A DNA stretch of 64,000 nt from Cinnamomum chago. Its lineage: Eukaryota > Streptophyta > Magnoliopsida > Laurales > Lauraceae. This document shows, piece by piece, positions 47,201-56,809 of this stretch. The notes beneath the pieces are model-generated. The model saw only the letters and a list, made by a program, of their open reading frames with translations. It did no database searches and was not told where the DNA came from. The stretch spans positions 29,039,001 through 29,103,000 of the forward strand of contig CP142457.1 in the NCBI GenBank assembly GCA_038049695.1. The letters are read 5' to 3'. The translations under genes were made by a program, and so were the position numbers. How positions within the stretch are numbered: position 1 is the stretch's first letter; every line of letters starts with the position of its first letter.

Positions 47201-50143
47201 GGAGTAATAAATTTTATTGTTATAAAAAAAACTATGTTGGGGTCATTGAAAAGAGAGTCGATTTAATAAAAATATAAGATTAAAATCTCACACGCATTAT
47301 TCACCAAGTTATGATCTGACCCTTTTGCTAATTTTATAAGATGAAGTTGAATCTGTCAGTACACAAGTTCCAATGAAACTACCTCGCAGCACAGTTATGA
47401 TTTTGTTGGTATGCCACTTGAGAGCACAAATCATTGATAATTTTACCAATTGATGAAATTTGTACTGATGTAAAAACCAAATCATTCCAATAAAAGAAAG
47501 TCTGATAAATAGTATCATCCATTTTCCATGCATGTTCGCTTTTCGGTACTTAATCTACATCAACATTTTATTGTTTTTATTGCAGAATCTAATCGTTAAG
47601 AATGTTGCAATAGAGTTCTTATATCTCAAATCTTATTGCTGTTACTCTTTTGTTTTCATGCTTATAGAAAACTGACTGTTCTATGCTTTATTGCAATTGC
47701 ATGCTCGTTAGTCTCTCTCCTACCTTTTTTTTACAGTTACCTCACATCCATTCATCTTAGTTTATTGGTTTCAAATTTTTAGAGGTCAGTCAAATGTCAA
47801 GCCGGTTGACTTCTGAATCACGCATCTATGCTGATAAGGCGAATGATCTAAATCGACAGGTAAATAGCATGTACAGGCACACGTGTTTCCCCCCAAATTT
47901 TTTTTTTCAGCTTTCTTTTCTTTTTTGTTTGTTTGCCCTTTTTCTGTTAGACAATAGCTGTGTGTGCGTGTTGCATTATTTGTTTTTCTGGAGTAGCATT
48001 CTACTTACAGATGCATTCTTTCATGGAAGGTTTTTAATTTTTAGGTACGGTTTTATTTTTTCCTTTCAATTTTTATACAGCCCATTTATTTCATAATATC
48101 TAGTTGTCTTGCTTCTATCTGTTACCGTTTATCATGGACATCTTTGCTAATTTTTCATAAGATTTATAATATTAATATTCATGTTTTTCCATATAATATT
48201 TTACGCTTAATTTGGAACTGACTATTAAACATTGTCAATTGGTTTGTATAATCTTCGGACTCCTTTTACCACAAGGTACAATGTGTGCAACATTGAATAT
48301 CATAGGAGTGCAACATGTGATTTTAAATTCATTACTACTTCCCAGAATTTGTAGTCTTTACGAGTTGTTGGGCTTTGTTTATGAAATTTTTTTATTCTTA
48401 AAAAGGCAACATTGAGGTTATTTTATTTTATTTTATTTTTTTATAATTAGAAAAATTTTATTGCTCCCTGAAAAAAAGTTAACATTGATGATACAGGCCA
48501 ATGTGATAAGTATTGTGTCTCTTGGCTGATAAAGGTTGGCTTTTGGATGCACACGTAAGAAGTGGAGGGACATGCTTAATAAAGCTGGTACCCTTATTTG
48601 TCTTTGGTGGTTGCCACCTATGATTCCCAGATACGGATATGGATACGGACACTGATACGGGGATTAGGGATACGACTTCACTTTTGAGAATCTTGGACAG
48701 GGATACGGATATGAGTTCTTCTTTATTTATATCACTTTTGAATCAATGAAATTATCATTGTTTTCGTCCCTTTCTAGCATTTTTTATGGTGAGAAGTAAA
48801 AATATTAAAAGAACTATATATGAAATAAAGGACTTTATAAGTAGGATATGTTAAACTTGTTCCCTATAAGTATCGGTCTAGTACCAGGTACCAATACAAG
48901 TGTCGTATCGATTAGATACGGATACGTTGGACTTGTAAAAGTATTCGGGTATCATTGGTTGCCCCACGTCCTGGTTGACATGCTCCTACTTGAACATTCA
49001 GAGCAGTAAGGGTTCATGGATCAATGGGCGGTACCGACACCTTAGCATTATTCTTCGGTCTATTCCTTTTCTCCAATTGGATTTTCTAGCTCAAGATCCA
49101 TTGTATGGGTATCATTAGCTAGAGGATTATTAGCCATCACCTTGAGCATGATCCTTCACCCAATCAAACAAATTGCAAATCTCTTTGATTCATATATTTT
49201 AGCATCATCTCTTGTAGCCAATAACAATTGGATTCGTCTGTTTGATGATTCAAAGGATGATTTGGTGGAAGGATTATTTATTCTAGTCATGAAAACAAGC
49301 AATCTTTTTCCCTCCCAACATTGATGGGATCATAACTTACCATGATATTAACTGGTGCAATCACTATCAACACGAAGAAAGATGATGATGGCCTCAAAGC
49401 TAGGCGAAGGTGCGAAAGAGGAATAAAAAGACTTCGCAACAATCATTTTCACAATTATTGTTCTAGAACTCTATCCTTGAACTAGTCAACTTCTTATTAT
49501 AAAGAAATAAAATCCGAGATTTAAACCTTAAGGGTTTGTTTGTTTGCATAGGAATTGAATACATATAATTCATACTATAAGTGGTTAAACATGAATATCA
49601 AAGTGAATTTTAAAAAATGAACAGTAGATTGCCTTTCCTTTTAGGGAAATAGAGTCAAAAGAATATGGGAAATGAACTACTAGGGTGATGGCTGGTTGTT
49701 CATTTCTCATCTTTTATTTTTCTATTTCCCTACAAGAAAGGTTATTTGATTTTTCATTTTTTAAAATGTTTCTTTGGTCTTCATTTTTACTAGTAATGAT
49801 ATGACTTCAATGTATTCAATTCCTATATAGTTTAATGCAAACAAACAGGCCCTAAGGGTGTGTTCATTTTCACTTACGTAGAAAAATAATATATTGTTAT
49901 TGGTAGCATGTTATCTGAAACCCTGTTGTTTTGTCAAGCATATGCTTCTTTTTACCCTCCGTTCTGCTCCTTAGATAGTTTCTTTCAAGCTTCTTTAAAT
50001 CCTAATGAGAAAGAGTCCCACATTGCTAATGTTGCTTTTCAATCTGTCACTGATTACAGGCCTTAATTCGGAAATGGGCTCCCGTTGCTGTTGTGCTTGG
50101 AGTTGTTTTTCTTCTCTTTTGGGTCAGAAAGAAGATCTGGTGA
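29086..50143 (+). CDS. SEC22: SEC22-type R-SNARE (longin SNARE), five exons, intact
   Basis: Exons 29086-29273, 32981-33141, 33251-33397, 47783-47859 and 50060-50143 join in phase with GT/AG at every junction to 657 nt: 218 residues, the usual plant SEC22 length. Residues 1 to about 125 form the longin domain (starts [59 protein letters not shown]). About 130-190 is the SNARE helix ([51 protein letters not shown]). The end is a membrane anchor ([19 protein letters not shown]). SEC22 proteins act in ER-Golgi vesicle fusion, paired with Q-SNAREs such as Sed5/Bet1-type partners in the known family. No stop or frameshift is seen. Intron 3 is 14.4 kb and full of transposons. The start is the only ATG fitting the family N-terminus. 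Confidence 0.97.
29274..32980 (+). other. SEC22 intron 1 (3.7 kb)
   Basis: It contains a (TA)n run (29358-29382), a possible small element beginning GGGGAGTGCTAC (about 29558) and ending near a G-run (29835-29853), a dispersed repeat (30355-30690) and a (CT)n(TA)n tract (30935-30985). No coding exon is recognised inside; the open frames at 31825-32184 and 30035-30433 have no family. Confidence 0.85.
30355..30690 (+). repeat. Dispersed repeat, copy 1 (GATACGGATA-type)
   Basis: About 330 bp shared in order with 48630-48955. It starts ATACGGATATGGATACG. It contains ATCACTTTTGAATCAATGAA, ATTATCATT and GGTGAGAAGTAAAAATATTA, and closes with GATACGGATACGTTGG. High similarity between two introns of one gene suggests a mobile non-coding element. 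I cannot define its ends. Confidence 0.85.
32981..33141 (+). CDS. SEC22: SEC22 exon 2
   Basis: Acceptor is CATAG/CTACATC and donor TTTG/GTATGT. It encodes most of the longin domain, including [20 protein letters not shown]. Confidence 0.95.
33251..33397 (+). CDS. SEC22: SEC22 exon 3
   Basis: Acceptor is CCAAG/ATACC and donor ATC/GTAAGT. It encodes the end of the longin domain and the first part of the SNARE helix. Confidence 0.95.
33398..35138. other. Proximal part of intron 3, no gene recognised
   Basis: AT-rich. Open frames at 34058-34303, 34531-34713 and 34913-35107 show no family. Confidence 0.4.
35139..35402 (+). mobile_element. TRIM-like miniature LTR retrotransposon
   Basis: Two direct repeats of about 73 bp start TGTTGAAAAGT at 35139 and 35330. 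Both contain CTGCCTCTACTAA and end near GGAAATTTA / GGAGATTTA. Directly after the first comes TATGGTATTAGAAGTC (35213 on), a diverged primer-binding site of the TGGTATCAGAGC type, with GAGTTCAAATCCCAGG. Directly before the second is the purine tract GAGGGGGAG (35321-35329). The order LTR, PBS, PPT, LTR without coding sequence is that of TRIM/SMART elements. The repeat ends lack a clean CA, so the LTR length is approximate. Confidence 0.75.
35610..37335 (+). mobile_element. Solo LTR, 1.73 kb, flanked by CTCTA duplication
   Basis: It starts TGTTCGTCACCCCC and ends AAGGACTTATCA, i.e. TG...CA. The 5-bp direct repeat CTCTA lies at 35605-35609 and 37336-37340. The beginning (GTGCGAAGCAGTAAAA, AGTCCGGGGTTC, ATCCACAGGGAG) resembles a common type of plant non-coding LTR sequence. 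A related type is seen at 56.8 kb. A TTTATTTATAAAT box lies at about 36290-36302. No coding sequence is present. A solo LTR arises by recombination between the LTRs of a full element. Confidence 0.85.
37480..38020 (+). mobile_element. Copia-type 5' LTR end with primer-binding site
   Basis: A TATAAATAG box (about 37751) is followed by a leader with a duplicated block (GAGAGTTTATAT-AT ... ATCAAATCAATAATATTAT, 37789-37880). The LTR seems to end at CA (38001-38002) and is followed by TTGGTACCAGAGC (about 38005-38017), close to the plant copia primer site TTGGTATCAGAGC. The LTR start is not resolved. The element is cut off by a LINE fragment at about 38070, and no gag follows. Confidence 0.65.
38070..38481 (-). 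mobile_element. LINE 3' end (RNase H half and 3' UTR), minus strand
   Basis: On the minus strand the frame 38481-38230 encodes the second half of a LINE RNase H-like domain ([20 protein letters not shown], then [16 protein letters not shown]). A 3' untranslated stretch follows, ending AAAAATAAAA at about 38070. It abuts the plus-strand LINE at 38484 head-to-head. Confidence 0.8.
38484..41397 (+). mobile_element. L1-like LINE, ORF2 portion, degenerate (LINE A)
   Basis: It begins in the linker between endonuclease and reverse transcriptase ([20 protein letters not shown]). It continues through a degenerate RT (39060-39900: [30 protein letters not shown], and a TDDTIIF version of the usual YADD box at about 39885). 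The C-terminal region follows ([20 protein letters not shown] at about 40390; [20 protein letters not shown] at about 40845; zf-RVT NGCPMCF near 41060, then [13 protein letters not shown]). Coding similarity stops near 41397, before RNase H. Many stops and frameshifts mean it is non-functional. It belongs to the same family as LINE B by order and motifs. Confidence 0.85.
41398..42791 (+). pseudogene. LINE B ORF1 (DUF4283-type), 5'-truncated
   Basis: The frame 41344-41667 carries the end of a DUF4283-like domain ([38 protein letters not shown]). It reads through an in-frame TAG at 41665-41667 into the frame continuing at 41674-42441 ([20 protein letters not shown]). ORF1 proteins of plant L1 elements bind the element RNA. 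No zinc knuckle is visible before the next stops (about 42438 and 42560). Residual frame continues to 42791 with acidic sequence. Confidence 0.75.
42925..46500 (+). pseudogene. LINE B ORF2: endonuclease, reverse transcriptase, RNase H, broken
   Basis: It starts [19 protein letters not shown] (EEP endonuclease). The conserved QETK motif reads Q-stop-TK (TAG at 43030). GGDFNIIRF follows at about 43340. The RT part spans about 43840-44795 ([59 protein letters not shown]). A deletion near 44795 then joins this straight to the C-terminal region, removing the YADD box. The C-terminal part has a 45-codon tandem duplication (45060-45329), zf-RVT ([20 protein letters not shown] near 45640), and RNase H (KLNFDGSYF at about 46098; [17 protein letters not shown] at about 46282; [18 protein letters not shown] at about 46410). 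L1-like ORF2 copies the element by target-primed reverse transcription. This copy cannot. Confidence 0.88.
45060..45329 (+). repeat. In-frame tandem duplication of 135 bp in LINE B ORF2
   Basis: Two copies start AAGTTTTGGCATGATGAATG at 45060 and 45195, each encoding 45 residues ([12 protein letters not shown] ... FVGGSTVWN). They differ by a few substitutions, for example Asn-Leu against Asn-Met and Ala against Val. Confidence 0.95.
46610..47231 (+). mobile_element. 5'-truncated LINE 3' end (RNase H and tail), LINE C
   Basis: Frames carry an RNase H-like region ([20 protein letters not shown] near 46712; [20 protein letters not shown] near 46900; [20 protein letters not shown] near 47020). 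These are followed by a 3' UTR and a short A tail at 47223-47231. Motifs match LINE B closely but not identically, so it is a separate insertion of the same family placed right after the B tail. Confidence 0.8.
47783..47859 (+). CDS. SEC22: SEC22 exon 4
   Basis: Acceptor is TTTTTAG/AGGTCAG and donor GACAG/GTAAAT. It encodes the second half of the SNARE helix ([20 protein letters not shown]). Confidence 0.95.
48630..48955 (+). repeat. Dispersed repeat, copy 2 (GATACGGATA-type)
   Basis: Same order of blocks as 30355-30690, in the same orientation, with limited divergence. See that entry. Confidence 0.85.
49536..49849. mobile_element. Small inverted-repeat element (hAT- or Mutator-type MITE)
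   Basis: The left end, TTGTTTGTTTGCATAGGAAT then TGAATACAT, is mirrored by the right end ATGTATTCAATTCCTATATA then ATGCAAACAAACAGG. It is flanked by CCTTAAGGGT (49526-49535) and CCCTAAGGGT (49850-49859), which differ at one base and may be the target duplication (8-10 bp). Non-coding, 314 bp. Confidence 0.75.
50060..50143 (+). CDS. SEC22: SEC22 exon 5 (membrane anchor and stop)
   Basis: Acceptor is TTACAG/GCC, in phase 0 with exon 4. It encodes 27 residues with the C-terminal hydrophobic anchor and ends in TGA. Confidence 0.95.
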   Translation, partial: ALIRKWAPVAVVLGVVFLLFWVRKKIW

Positions 50144-50864
50144 TTTCATTTCCTTGATAGCACCCTTTCTGCAGGATATCTGCCAACTGCCTTTTGCAAA
50201 AGACCGATGGTACCATTATATGTTGCCCAACCACTGTGAAATGGGTTGCATCCATATCACCACTTCAATGATATTCCAGGCAGCTTAAGATTTTTGGATG
50301 GGTGTAAGAGGTTGATTGAGTGGATTTGACCTGGTGCTGGCTACATTTACAAAGAGAAAAACAAACTTCTGAAAGTCTAGATTCAGTTGATTCTTTAATA
50401 GTTAGTTAGAATACATCAATGCGACTGAGTAGTATGTATTTTTAACCATCTGGATTTTGGGTGTTGGTACGCGGCCAATCCTTTTAAGTTGCAAATCTTC
50501 TCTTGGTTCGAGTTGCAAGAATGTTGGGATCTCTAAGGATACCATGAATTTGAGCACTAACTAATTGTGTTCAATTAATTTATAAAACCAAAAGTCTTAA
50601 AATCTTCAGTAGACTTGACCAGTGAAAAACTTTGTACCATGTGTTTTATGCAGCTGGCTCGACCAGACCCGAGACTTGGTTAAAACTAAGCTGTGTTTCA
50701 CTCTTCAAGAAAATGTGTACCGAGTTTCTCTTGCTGACTTGGTTGAGGAAGGATTCAAGTTACTGAGTTCATGTTTGGAACTTTGGATTGGATTCTGAGC
50801 TCCAAATGATGGTGCGTGATCGCTAACCTTGGGTCAAGGTCATTTTATTTAGGAATGATTACCT
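50144..50864. other. 3' flank of SEC22
   Basis: Probable 3' UTR followed by intergenic sequence. No clear AATAAA signal fixes the end of the transcript. Confidence 0.45.
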
Positions 50865-51168
50865 AAGGGCCTGTTTGGCAACTCTACTAATAGAGTCAAG
50901 TGAAGTAAAGTTGATTAAGAAAGAATAAAATATAAGTGGGTTATGATAGCATTTTATTTTTAATTATTTGTTATGGAATCTTTTTGACTTTTTGTATGTG
51001 AAGGTAGAGATTTTTTTTAAGCAGATAAATGTGTTTTTTTTTTTTTTACTTTTTTTTAAAAAATGGAGGGAGTTTTGAATTAAAGTGTTTTTTATGTGAC
51101 ATCTTGTCTGAAAAATGGAGGCTTTACTTGACTTTAACTATGCTAGTAAAGTACCAAACTAGCCTTTA
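50865..51168. mobile_element. MITE with GGCCTGTTTGGCA-type inverted ends
   Basis: The left end AGGGCCTGTTTGGCAACTCT then AGTCAAGTGAAGTAAAG is mirrored imperfectly by the right end CTTTACTTGACTTTAACTAT then GTACCAAACTAGCCTTT. The complementarity covers about 45 bp. Non-coding, about 300 bp. The target duplication is not clear. Confidence 0.6.
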
Positions 51169-51439
51169 GGAAACAACTTCCGATAATCTCTCTCCAGCCA
51201 CATGTCGTCGACAAATTATTTAATTTCCAAGAATGCCCTCTTATAAGTACTTTCCAAAGCCATCCTCATATACTTTACTTTATTTTCAAAAATATATTTT
51301 TATTAATTATGAGACAAATGAGAGTGGGACCCACATTAAATTGATGTACTTTGTTTTTAGTTATTTATTTAAGAATATATCGAACTTTGAAAAGCTAATA
51401 AAGTGATAAAAGGGCCATTTTTATATGAGCCGTGCTATT

Positions 51440-51531
51440 CAGCCCGACTGGGGGACCGAATGCCAGGCTGTCCTGGGATCCAATGACCCTCCTTGGGGAT
51501 CGGGCCAGCATTCGGTCCCCCAGGTCGGGCC
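51440..51531. repeat. Short foldback (GC-rich palindrome), 92 bp
   Basis: AGCCCGACTGGGGGACCGAA (51441 on) and its near-complement TTCGGTCCCCCAGGTCGGGC (51511-51530) flank a loop of about 50 bp. It is likely a tiny MITE or part of one, in otherwise AT-rich DNA. Confidence 0.75.
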
Positions 51532-51749
51532 AAATGGAATTTTCCTTTTTATTAGTGTGCCCATCACATCTCAGCTTCACTGTGCAATCCGATTTTTAAA
51601 AGAGGATGTTGGTGTGCCATGTTCTATACAAACAAGTTCTTTTGGTAGAAATCCTATTTTCATTAATTTTTACACATGCATACTGGGCCAATACTTCAAT
51701 ATACCATGACCCTCAAAATAATGAGTTTAGTTTTAGAAAATCATAGAAT

Positions 51750-53821
51750 GAATTTTTTTTATCGGTAACAAAAATACAGAATAACGGGTTGGGGGGCGGA
51801 TACAACAAGAAGCAACTGAAAAATAAAAAAAGTTACAAGAGGAATGTACTCCCAACCACCCAACCATTACATTACATTGCCCTCCCAAGGAGATGACCTA
51901 TTAACCGCCTGCTTGGCCAAAGCATCTTCCGATTAGACACCCACGCAATGGCATTAGAAGAATCACTCTCAATGATAAGCTCACCATGGAATAGTCTCGA
52001 GCAAACACCGAAGAATTTCTAAGATAGCTTACACCTCTGCTTCATTGGAATCACAGACACCCACATGCTTAGAAAACATAAATGGAACCTCACCCTTGCT
52101 ATTACGAAGTACACCACCAATACCTGTCAGCCCCGGGACCATAGAACTGATCTCCTTACTTTAAAAGGGCCACACCTCATGCAAGCTTCCCAACTCAACA
52201 AGAAATCATTAAGACTAAACTTGGAGAATTCCTTTCTAACTAACGCCATTTAACAATCAATAGGGTGATCCTTTCTATCAACTCTACTAAGGAAGAAGAT
52301 GCACCTTTGAAAATTCTATCATTTCTTTCTCTCCAAATAAACCCGAGAACAAAAAAAAAAAAGAAAAAAAAAACCATCCTCTAAAGAATACGCCCACTCC
52401 CTTTGAAGTGATCTCCCAGCCAAGACTGCGCTGCATTCGCCATAGTCTTCGGGCAACACTAAGCAAGACCGCATCTACTAATAAAGTGGCTCCAAATAGC
52501 AGTTGCGACCTCGCAATGAAGAAAGAGATGGCTAACTGCTTCACCCTCGTTACGCCACACGACACACACATCTGAGATGTTTGTTGATGTCAATCCTCCT
52601 CTTCTTAGATTATCCACTGTAAACACCTTGGCTGCAACAACTAGCCAGCAGAAAACCTCAACCTGAGGAGGAGCCAACCCTTACCAAACAAGAGAGGAAG
52701 GATCTCTTGAATGATGGTTCCCCTCTAGGATTAAGAAAAAAGATTTCACTGAGAACTCCCCGGAAAAAGTGGGCTTCCAAATCCGAGAATCCTTCGAATC
52801 CCTGCAAAGAAAAATGTCAGAAAGATGACTCAGCAACTCTCCATATTGGACCCCTTCTGAAGGACGAAGACTTCTCCTAAAAGACACCCCTACAAAGTAA
52901 AACCATTCCTCACCTCATAACAATCACTAACTGCAGACTCTTTGTTAGATGCTAGTCTAAAAATTCCTGCAAATAACATGCACAAAGGACCCACCCACTC
53001 CCACCTAGTCATCCAATCAAAACCTCACATTTCTCCCATCCCCCACTAGAAAACCCACCCCTTTGGATAGAATTTCCCTCCTTATTGTAGATACATCCCC
53101 CACAGAAATGATGTCTCCCCATATCCCAGACCTCTTGTACTGAGGGCCAAGGAGAGGCCACCATCCCCACTTATCCTCACCATATGTAGAAGCAATAACT
53201 CTTCTCCATAAGGCCAGCCTCTCCTCCCCAAACCTCCACCACCATTTAGCCAGTAAAGCCCCATTCTTATTCTCAAAGCTGCCAAGACCCAAACCCCCAC
53301 TTCGTTTAGGCTTAATCACCTCACTCCACTTGATCAAGTGGAACCTTTTCTTATCACTTTGACATTCCCATAAAAAGTTCCTGCGCAAATGGTCTAACTT
53401 ATCCACCACTACCTTTGACATTGTGAAGAGCGACATGTAGTACATTGGAAGATCATGCTTTAATCAAGGTGATCCTCCCACCCAATGACAATCAATGTTT
53501 TTTCCAAGAGGATAATTTTCTCTCAAAACTGTGAATAACAGGGTCCCACAATGATATAGACCTTGGCTTTGCTCCAATAGGAAGGCCAAGATAAACCAAA
53601 GGGAGCCTCCCTGATTTACAATGAATAGAGGAAGCTAGAGACTGAGAAGTCTCCTCCGCACACCCTATCCCCACCAATACACTAGGATAAGTTAACCTTA
53701 AGGCCTAAAACCAAGGAAGCATCTGAAGATCCTCATAAGAGCTAGAATTTCTTCCTTCCAAGACGAGCTGAAGAGAATGGTATCATCTGCAAACTGTAAG
53801 TGAGTAATTGTCTCTCCACCT
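51750..53821 (-). pseudogene. L1-like LINE ORF2, 3' half (LINE E)
   Basis: Read on the minus strand from 53821. It opens with HLQFADDTILFSSSWKEEIL (RT catalytic FADD box), then RLPLVYLGLPIGAKPRSISL, FLWECQSDKKRFHLIKWSEV, ALLAKWWWRFGEERLALW and FSGEFSVKSFFLI. The zf-RVT part (PPQVEVFCWLVVAAKVFTVD, HLFLHCEVATAIWSHF) follows, then a broken RNase H (VPGLTGIGGVLRNSKGEVPF, HVGVCDSNEAEV). The 3' end is a T-run on the plus strand near 51750. Stops and frameshifts are frequent. It continues upstream at 58535-59041, from which it is separated by a solo LTR. Confidence 0.85.
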
Positions 53822-55149
53822 TATAAGACCCCGACCCGAGTGAACTCGATTAGTGTTAATTAAGTCGTATGTTACTTCTAAGCTTGATTAGTGATTTTGG
53901 CTAAGTTGGGTTTGGAGCAGCTTTTGAAATAGTTTTGGGGAAATTTTGAGTGCCTTAGTGACTAGAGGGCCCTTTGGGGGTTCCTTATATGATTTTACGT
54001 TTACTTGGGGGATTTTTCAAAATTTTTTTGATTTGTGTTTTTATCCCGTTTCATTTGTCTCGTTAATCTCGACAACTTTCATGTTGATCCCGTTTCCGTT
54101 CAAGATCCCGAAACCCGATTTCCTAGCCTTGAGGGCAAAACAGTTTTTTTACACTAAATCTGTACCTAAAACTTGATGTCCCCGAAACTCGCGAAACATA
54201 TACTTTTGGAAACTAGATATTTCGGCGGTCATTTCTCCATTCTTCGTTGAATCCATCTGAGATCCCGAAAGACATGATTTTAGCCCAAAGAGTTTCTTAA
54301 GTGCTGGGACCCATTCTCATTGCTTATATAAGGATAACCCATTTTCCGTTTCCCTTTTCTAGCACAACACTTCAACCTAGGGTTTCTTTTCCCTTTTCTC
54401 TTATTCTTCTTGCTCTCTCCATCTCCAATCCACACCAATCTTGCACCAATCAAGAAATGGAGGTCACCTTCTTTTTCCCCACCTTGCAAGCTTCCTTATG
54501 ATACCATTTATAGAGAAATCCACCAACTTTGAGACTCCCTTTGAGCTAACTCTTCCCATTTGAAGGTCATCCAAGTAAGCAATCTTCTACATCTTCTAGA
54601 TTTGTATTCTTCTAGTCCTTGAGAAGCTCCATTTTTCATTATTGTGAGTTCTATCTTCTATTTCATGGTTTGACCTATTTTAGGGTTTGTTTTTGGGGGT
54701 TTTGTTTTTGCTTGTAGCTTGGATTTTGACCTTGAGAGGTGATTAGAGACTTGGATTTGCTTGATTAGAGACCAAAGGCAAGTTGATGATTAGATGTTTT
54801 GAGCTATAAATGATTTGATGAAATATAAGTGATTTTACTCATGTTTTTATTGATTTGCATTGTTGAAATAAATGCTCATAATGAGTCTTGTTAGCATTAA
54901 TGGCCTATCATTTAATGCTTTCAAGTGACTTAGATGAATACTTGTGATTTGGTGGATTTTCCCCTCTTTTTGTGATTGATTGAGAATGGAAGGAAAGTGA
55001 AGGGAGAAATGTAAGATGAAAGAATGGAAGTGTGGAATGATGAATTGGAGGAGTCTTGGACTCATTTTTATTGCAGGATTGTAGGGGAGATAATGTAAGG
55101 TTGGTTTAAGGGAGAAAGGGGCTCAAATCTGAACACAGTGGGGGAGAGC

Positions 55150-55350
55150 ATCTCTCTCCCCTGAACCAGCGGTCAGCCCTGCGGTTAACCAGCGGCTAAC
55201 TGCCGAGTCCAGCGGCGGCTAACCGTCAGATAACCGCACCATGGCGGTTACTTTTCTAGTAAGTTGCAATTTACAGCCCAGCCACGGTCAGCAAGTGGCT
55301 AGCCGCCGAACCCAGCAGCGGCTAACCGCCATTTGACCGCCAGGTGACCG
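55150..55350 (+). repeat. GC-rich short-repeat cluster inside the solo LTR
   Basis: Variants of CAGCGGCTAACCGCC, CGGTTAACCAGCGG and GGCGGTTAC recur about eight times in 200 bp in both orientations. It stands out from the AT-rich surroundings. Confidence 0.75.
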
Positions 55351-56809
55351 AAATTGCCCAGAAACATGGAAATGGAGAGAAATGAAAAGGATTTTTGTCC
55401 CAATAATTTGTGCACCCTTTTAGAGAATGATGGGGACTGTTCACTTGGAGATATGTTTGGAGCCCGTTCGAGAAAGAAACCACATCACAAAGACTTATTT
55501 AAAGTTTTGAAAATCCTAAAGTGTATAAGGAGCTCGGAATGTCTTACAACTCAAGGAGTACCAAGTCATTATTACAATCGACATACGGGCTCCCCTATTC
55601 ACCTTAAATAAATCTTGAAACCGATATTTTGCCTGAAATTGCAATAATCCATTGTAGTTCCTTATTCCCGAGATTTACATTACATGACTCGTTTTCCCGA
55701 AAGCATTGAAGTTACACTAGTAACAGTCACTTGTCCCAAAATGTATTTCCCGATATGAAATGACAGTTGTGCCTTTGAGCACCCCGTCCTGCCCGTTTAT
55801 TTACTTGCATTTAATGTATTGTACACATGTCTCGAATTGTTATTTGACCTATGAGTCGGCACCACTAAGCTTGGATAACCTTGTCAGTCTGATCCACTGA
55901 TTTGGAGATCCCCCTCTTGTCCCGCCAGCTGCAGTTGGATCCCGCTACCAGGTTTTTACCGTGGTCTTGTCCCGATGCCGCAGATTGCCACTGTGGTTCC
56001 TGATGCCCGGCTCGCTACCGTGGTCATGTATAGTATATTATATGTATATGTATATATTCCGTTGTTTCTCCTCACCTCGTGTGACTGAGATCAACGCCTT
56101 GATATTGATCTTTCACTTCGGTGATAGAGGACTTAGCTTCGTGTGGTTTCCATCTTGCTTGTTTCCCGACTTCCTTGGATACCCGTACATGTTTTATATT
56201 GCATTTATGTTTTCAGTAAATGATTCGTTTCCTTTATGAAAGTTATTGATTGAACAGTTTTAAATGCTTTTAAAGGTAAATGTATTTATTATATTTTATT
56301 GTTATACCTTCTCACCCTCTTGCCAGACCGTCGTGTCTTACCCTTTTCTTTGGTACTCAGGTCCCGTTGCTGGTTACCTTGAGGAGGAGCCAGAGGAGGC
56401 GGTCGGTGAACCACAACGCTTGGTTGAGTGGCATGCTGATGATGTCATCTAGACATTCAGACACTTGAGATGCGAAACATTTTGAGGATTGTGGTTTACT
56501 ATTCTGTTGGGTTATTGTTTTGTTTATATTGGCCTTTGTTGGCCTCTATTTTTGGGGAATGTAATTAAATGATCTTTTGTATAAACTTTAACTTACATTT
56601 GGGAAACATGCCAATGATCATTGCTCATTCTGATATAGTATTTATACTTGTGATATTGTCTTTATGACTAGATATGGTTTGAATAGTTGATTTGCTACAC
56701 GCTTCCACGCTTAAAAGAAATGTTTATATATAGTTGTGATATTCTCACCGCGGACACCTGTGGGAAATTAAATAAATGTATGGCATTAAACCAATGTGGT
56801 ACATCTTTA

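Larger units (their letters stand above)
33398..47782 (+). other. SEC22 intron 3 (14.4 kb), transposon-filled
   Basis: The donor GTAAGT and acceptor TTTTTAG are well formed. Contents in order: unassigned sequence to 35138, a TRIM-like element, a solo LTR, a copia-type LTR with primer site, a minus-strand LINE end, and three plus-strand LINE segments ending at 47231. Most inserted LINE sequence lies in the sense orientation of SEC22. Confidence 0.9.
47860..50059 (+). other. SEC22 intron 4 (2.2 kb)
   Basis: It contains a T-rich start, a dispersed repeat (48630-48955), and a small inverted-repeat element (49536-49849). It ends with TTACAG. No coding exon is recognised inside. Confidence 0.85.

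Noticed and set aside
54301..54501. Small protein gene in the solo LTR
   Set aside because: It lies in the leader after the LTR TATA box and has no conserved counterpart in the related LTR at 1-1154.
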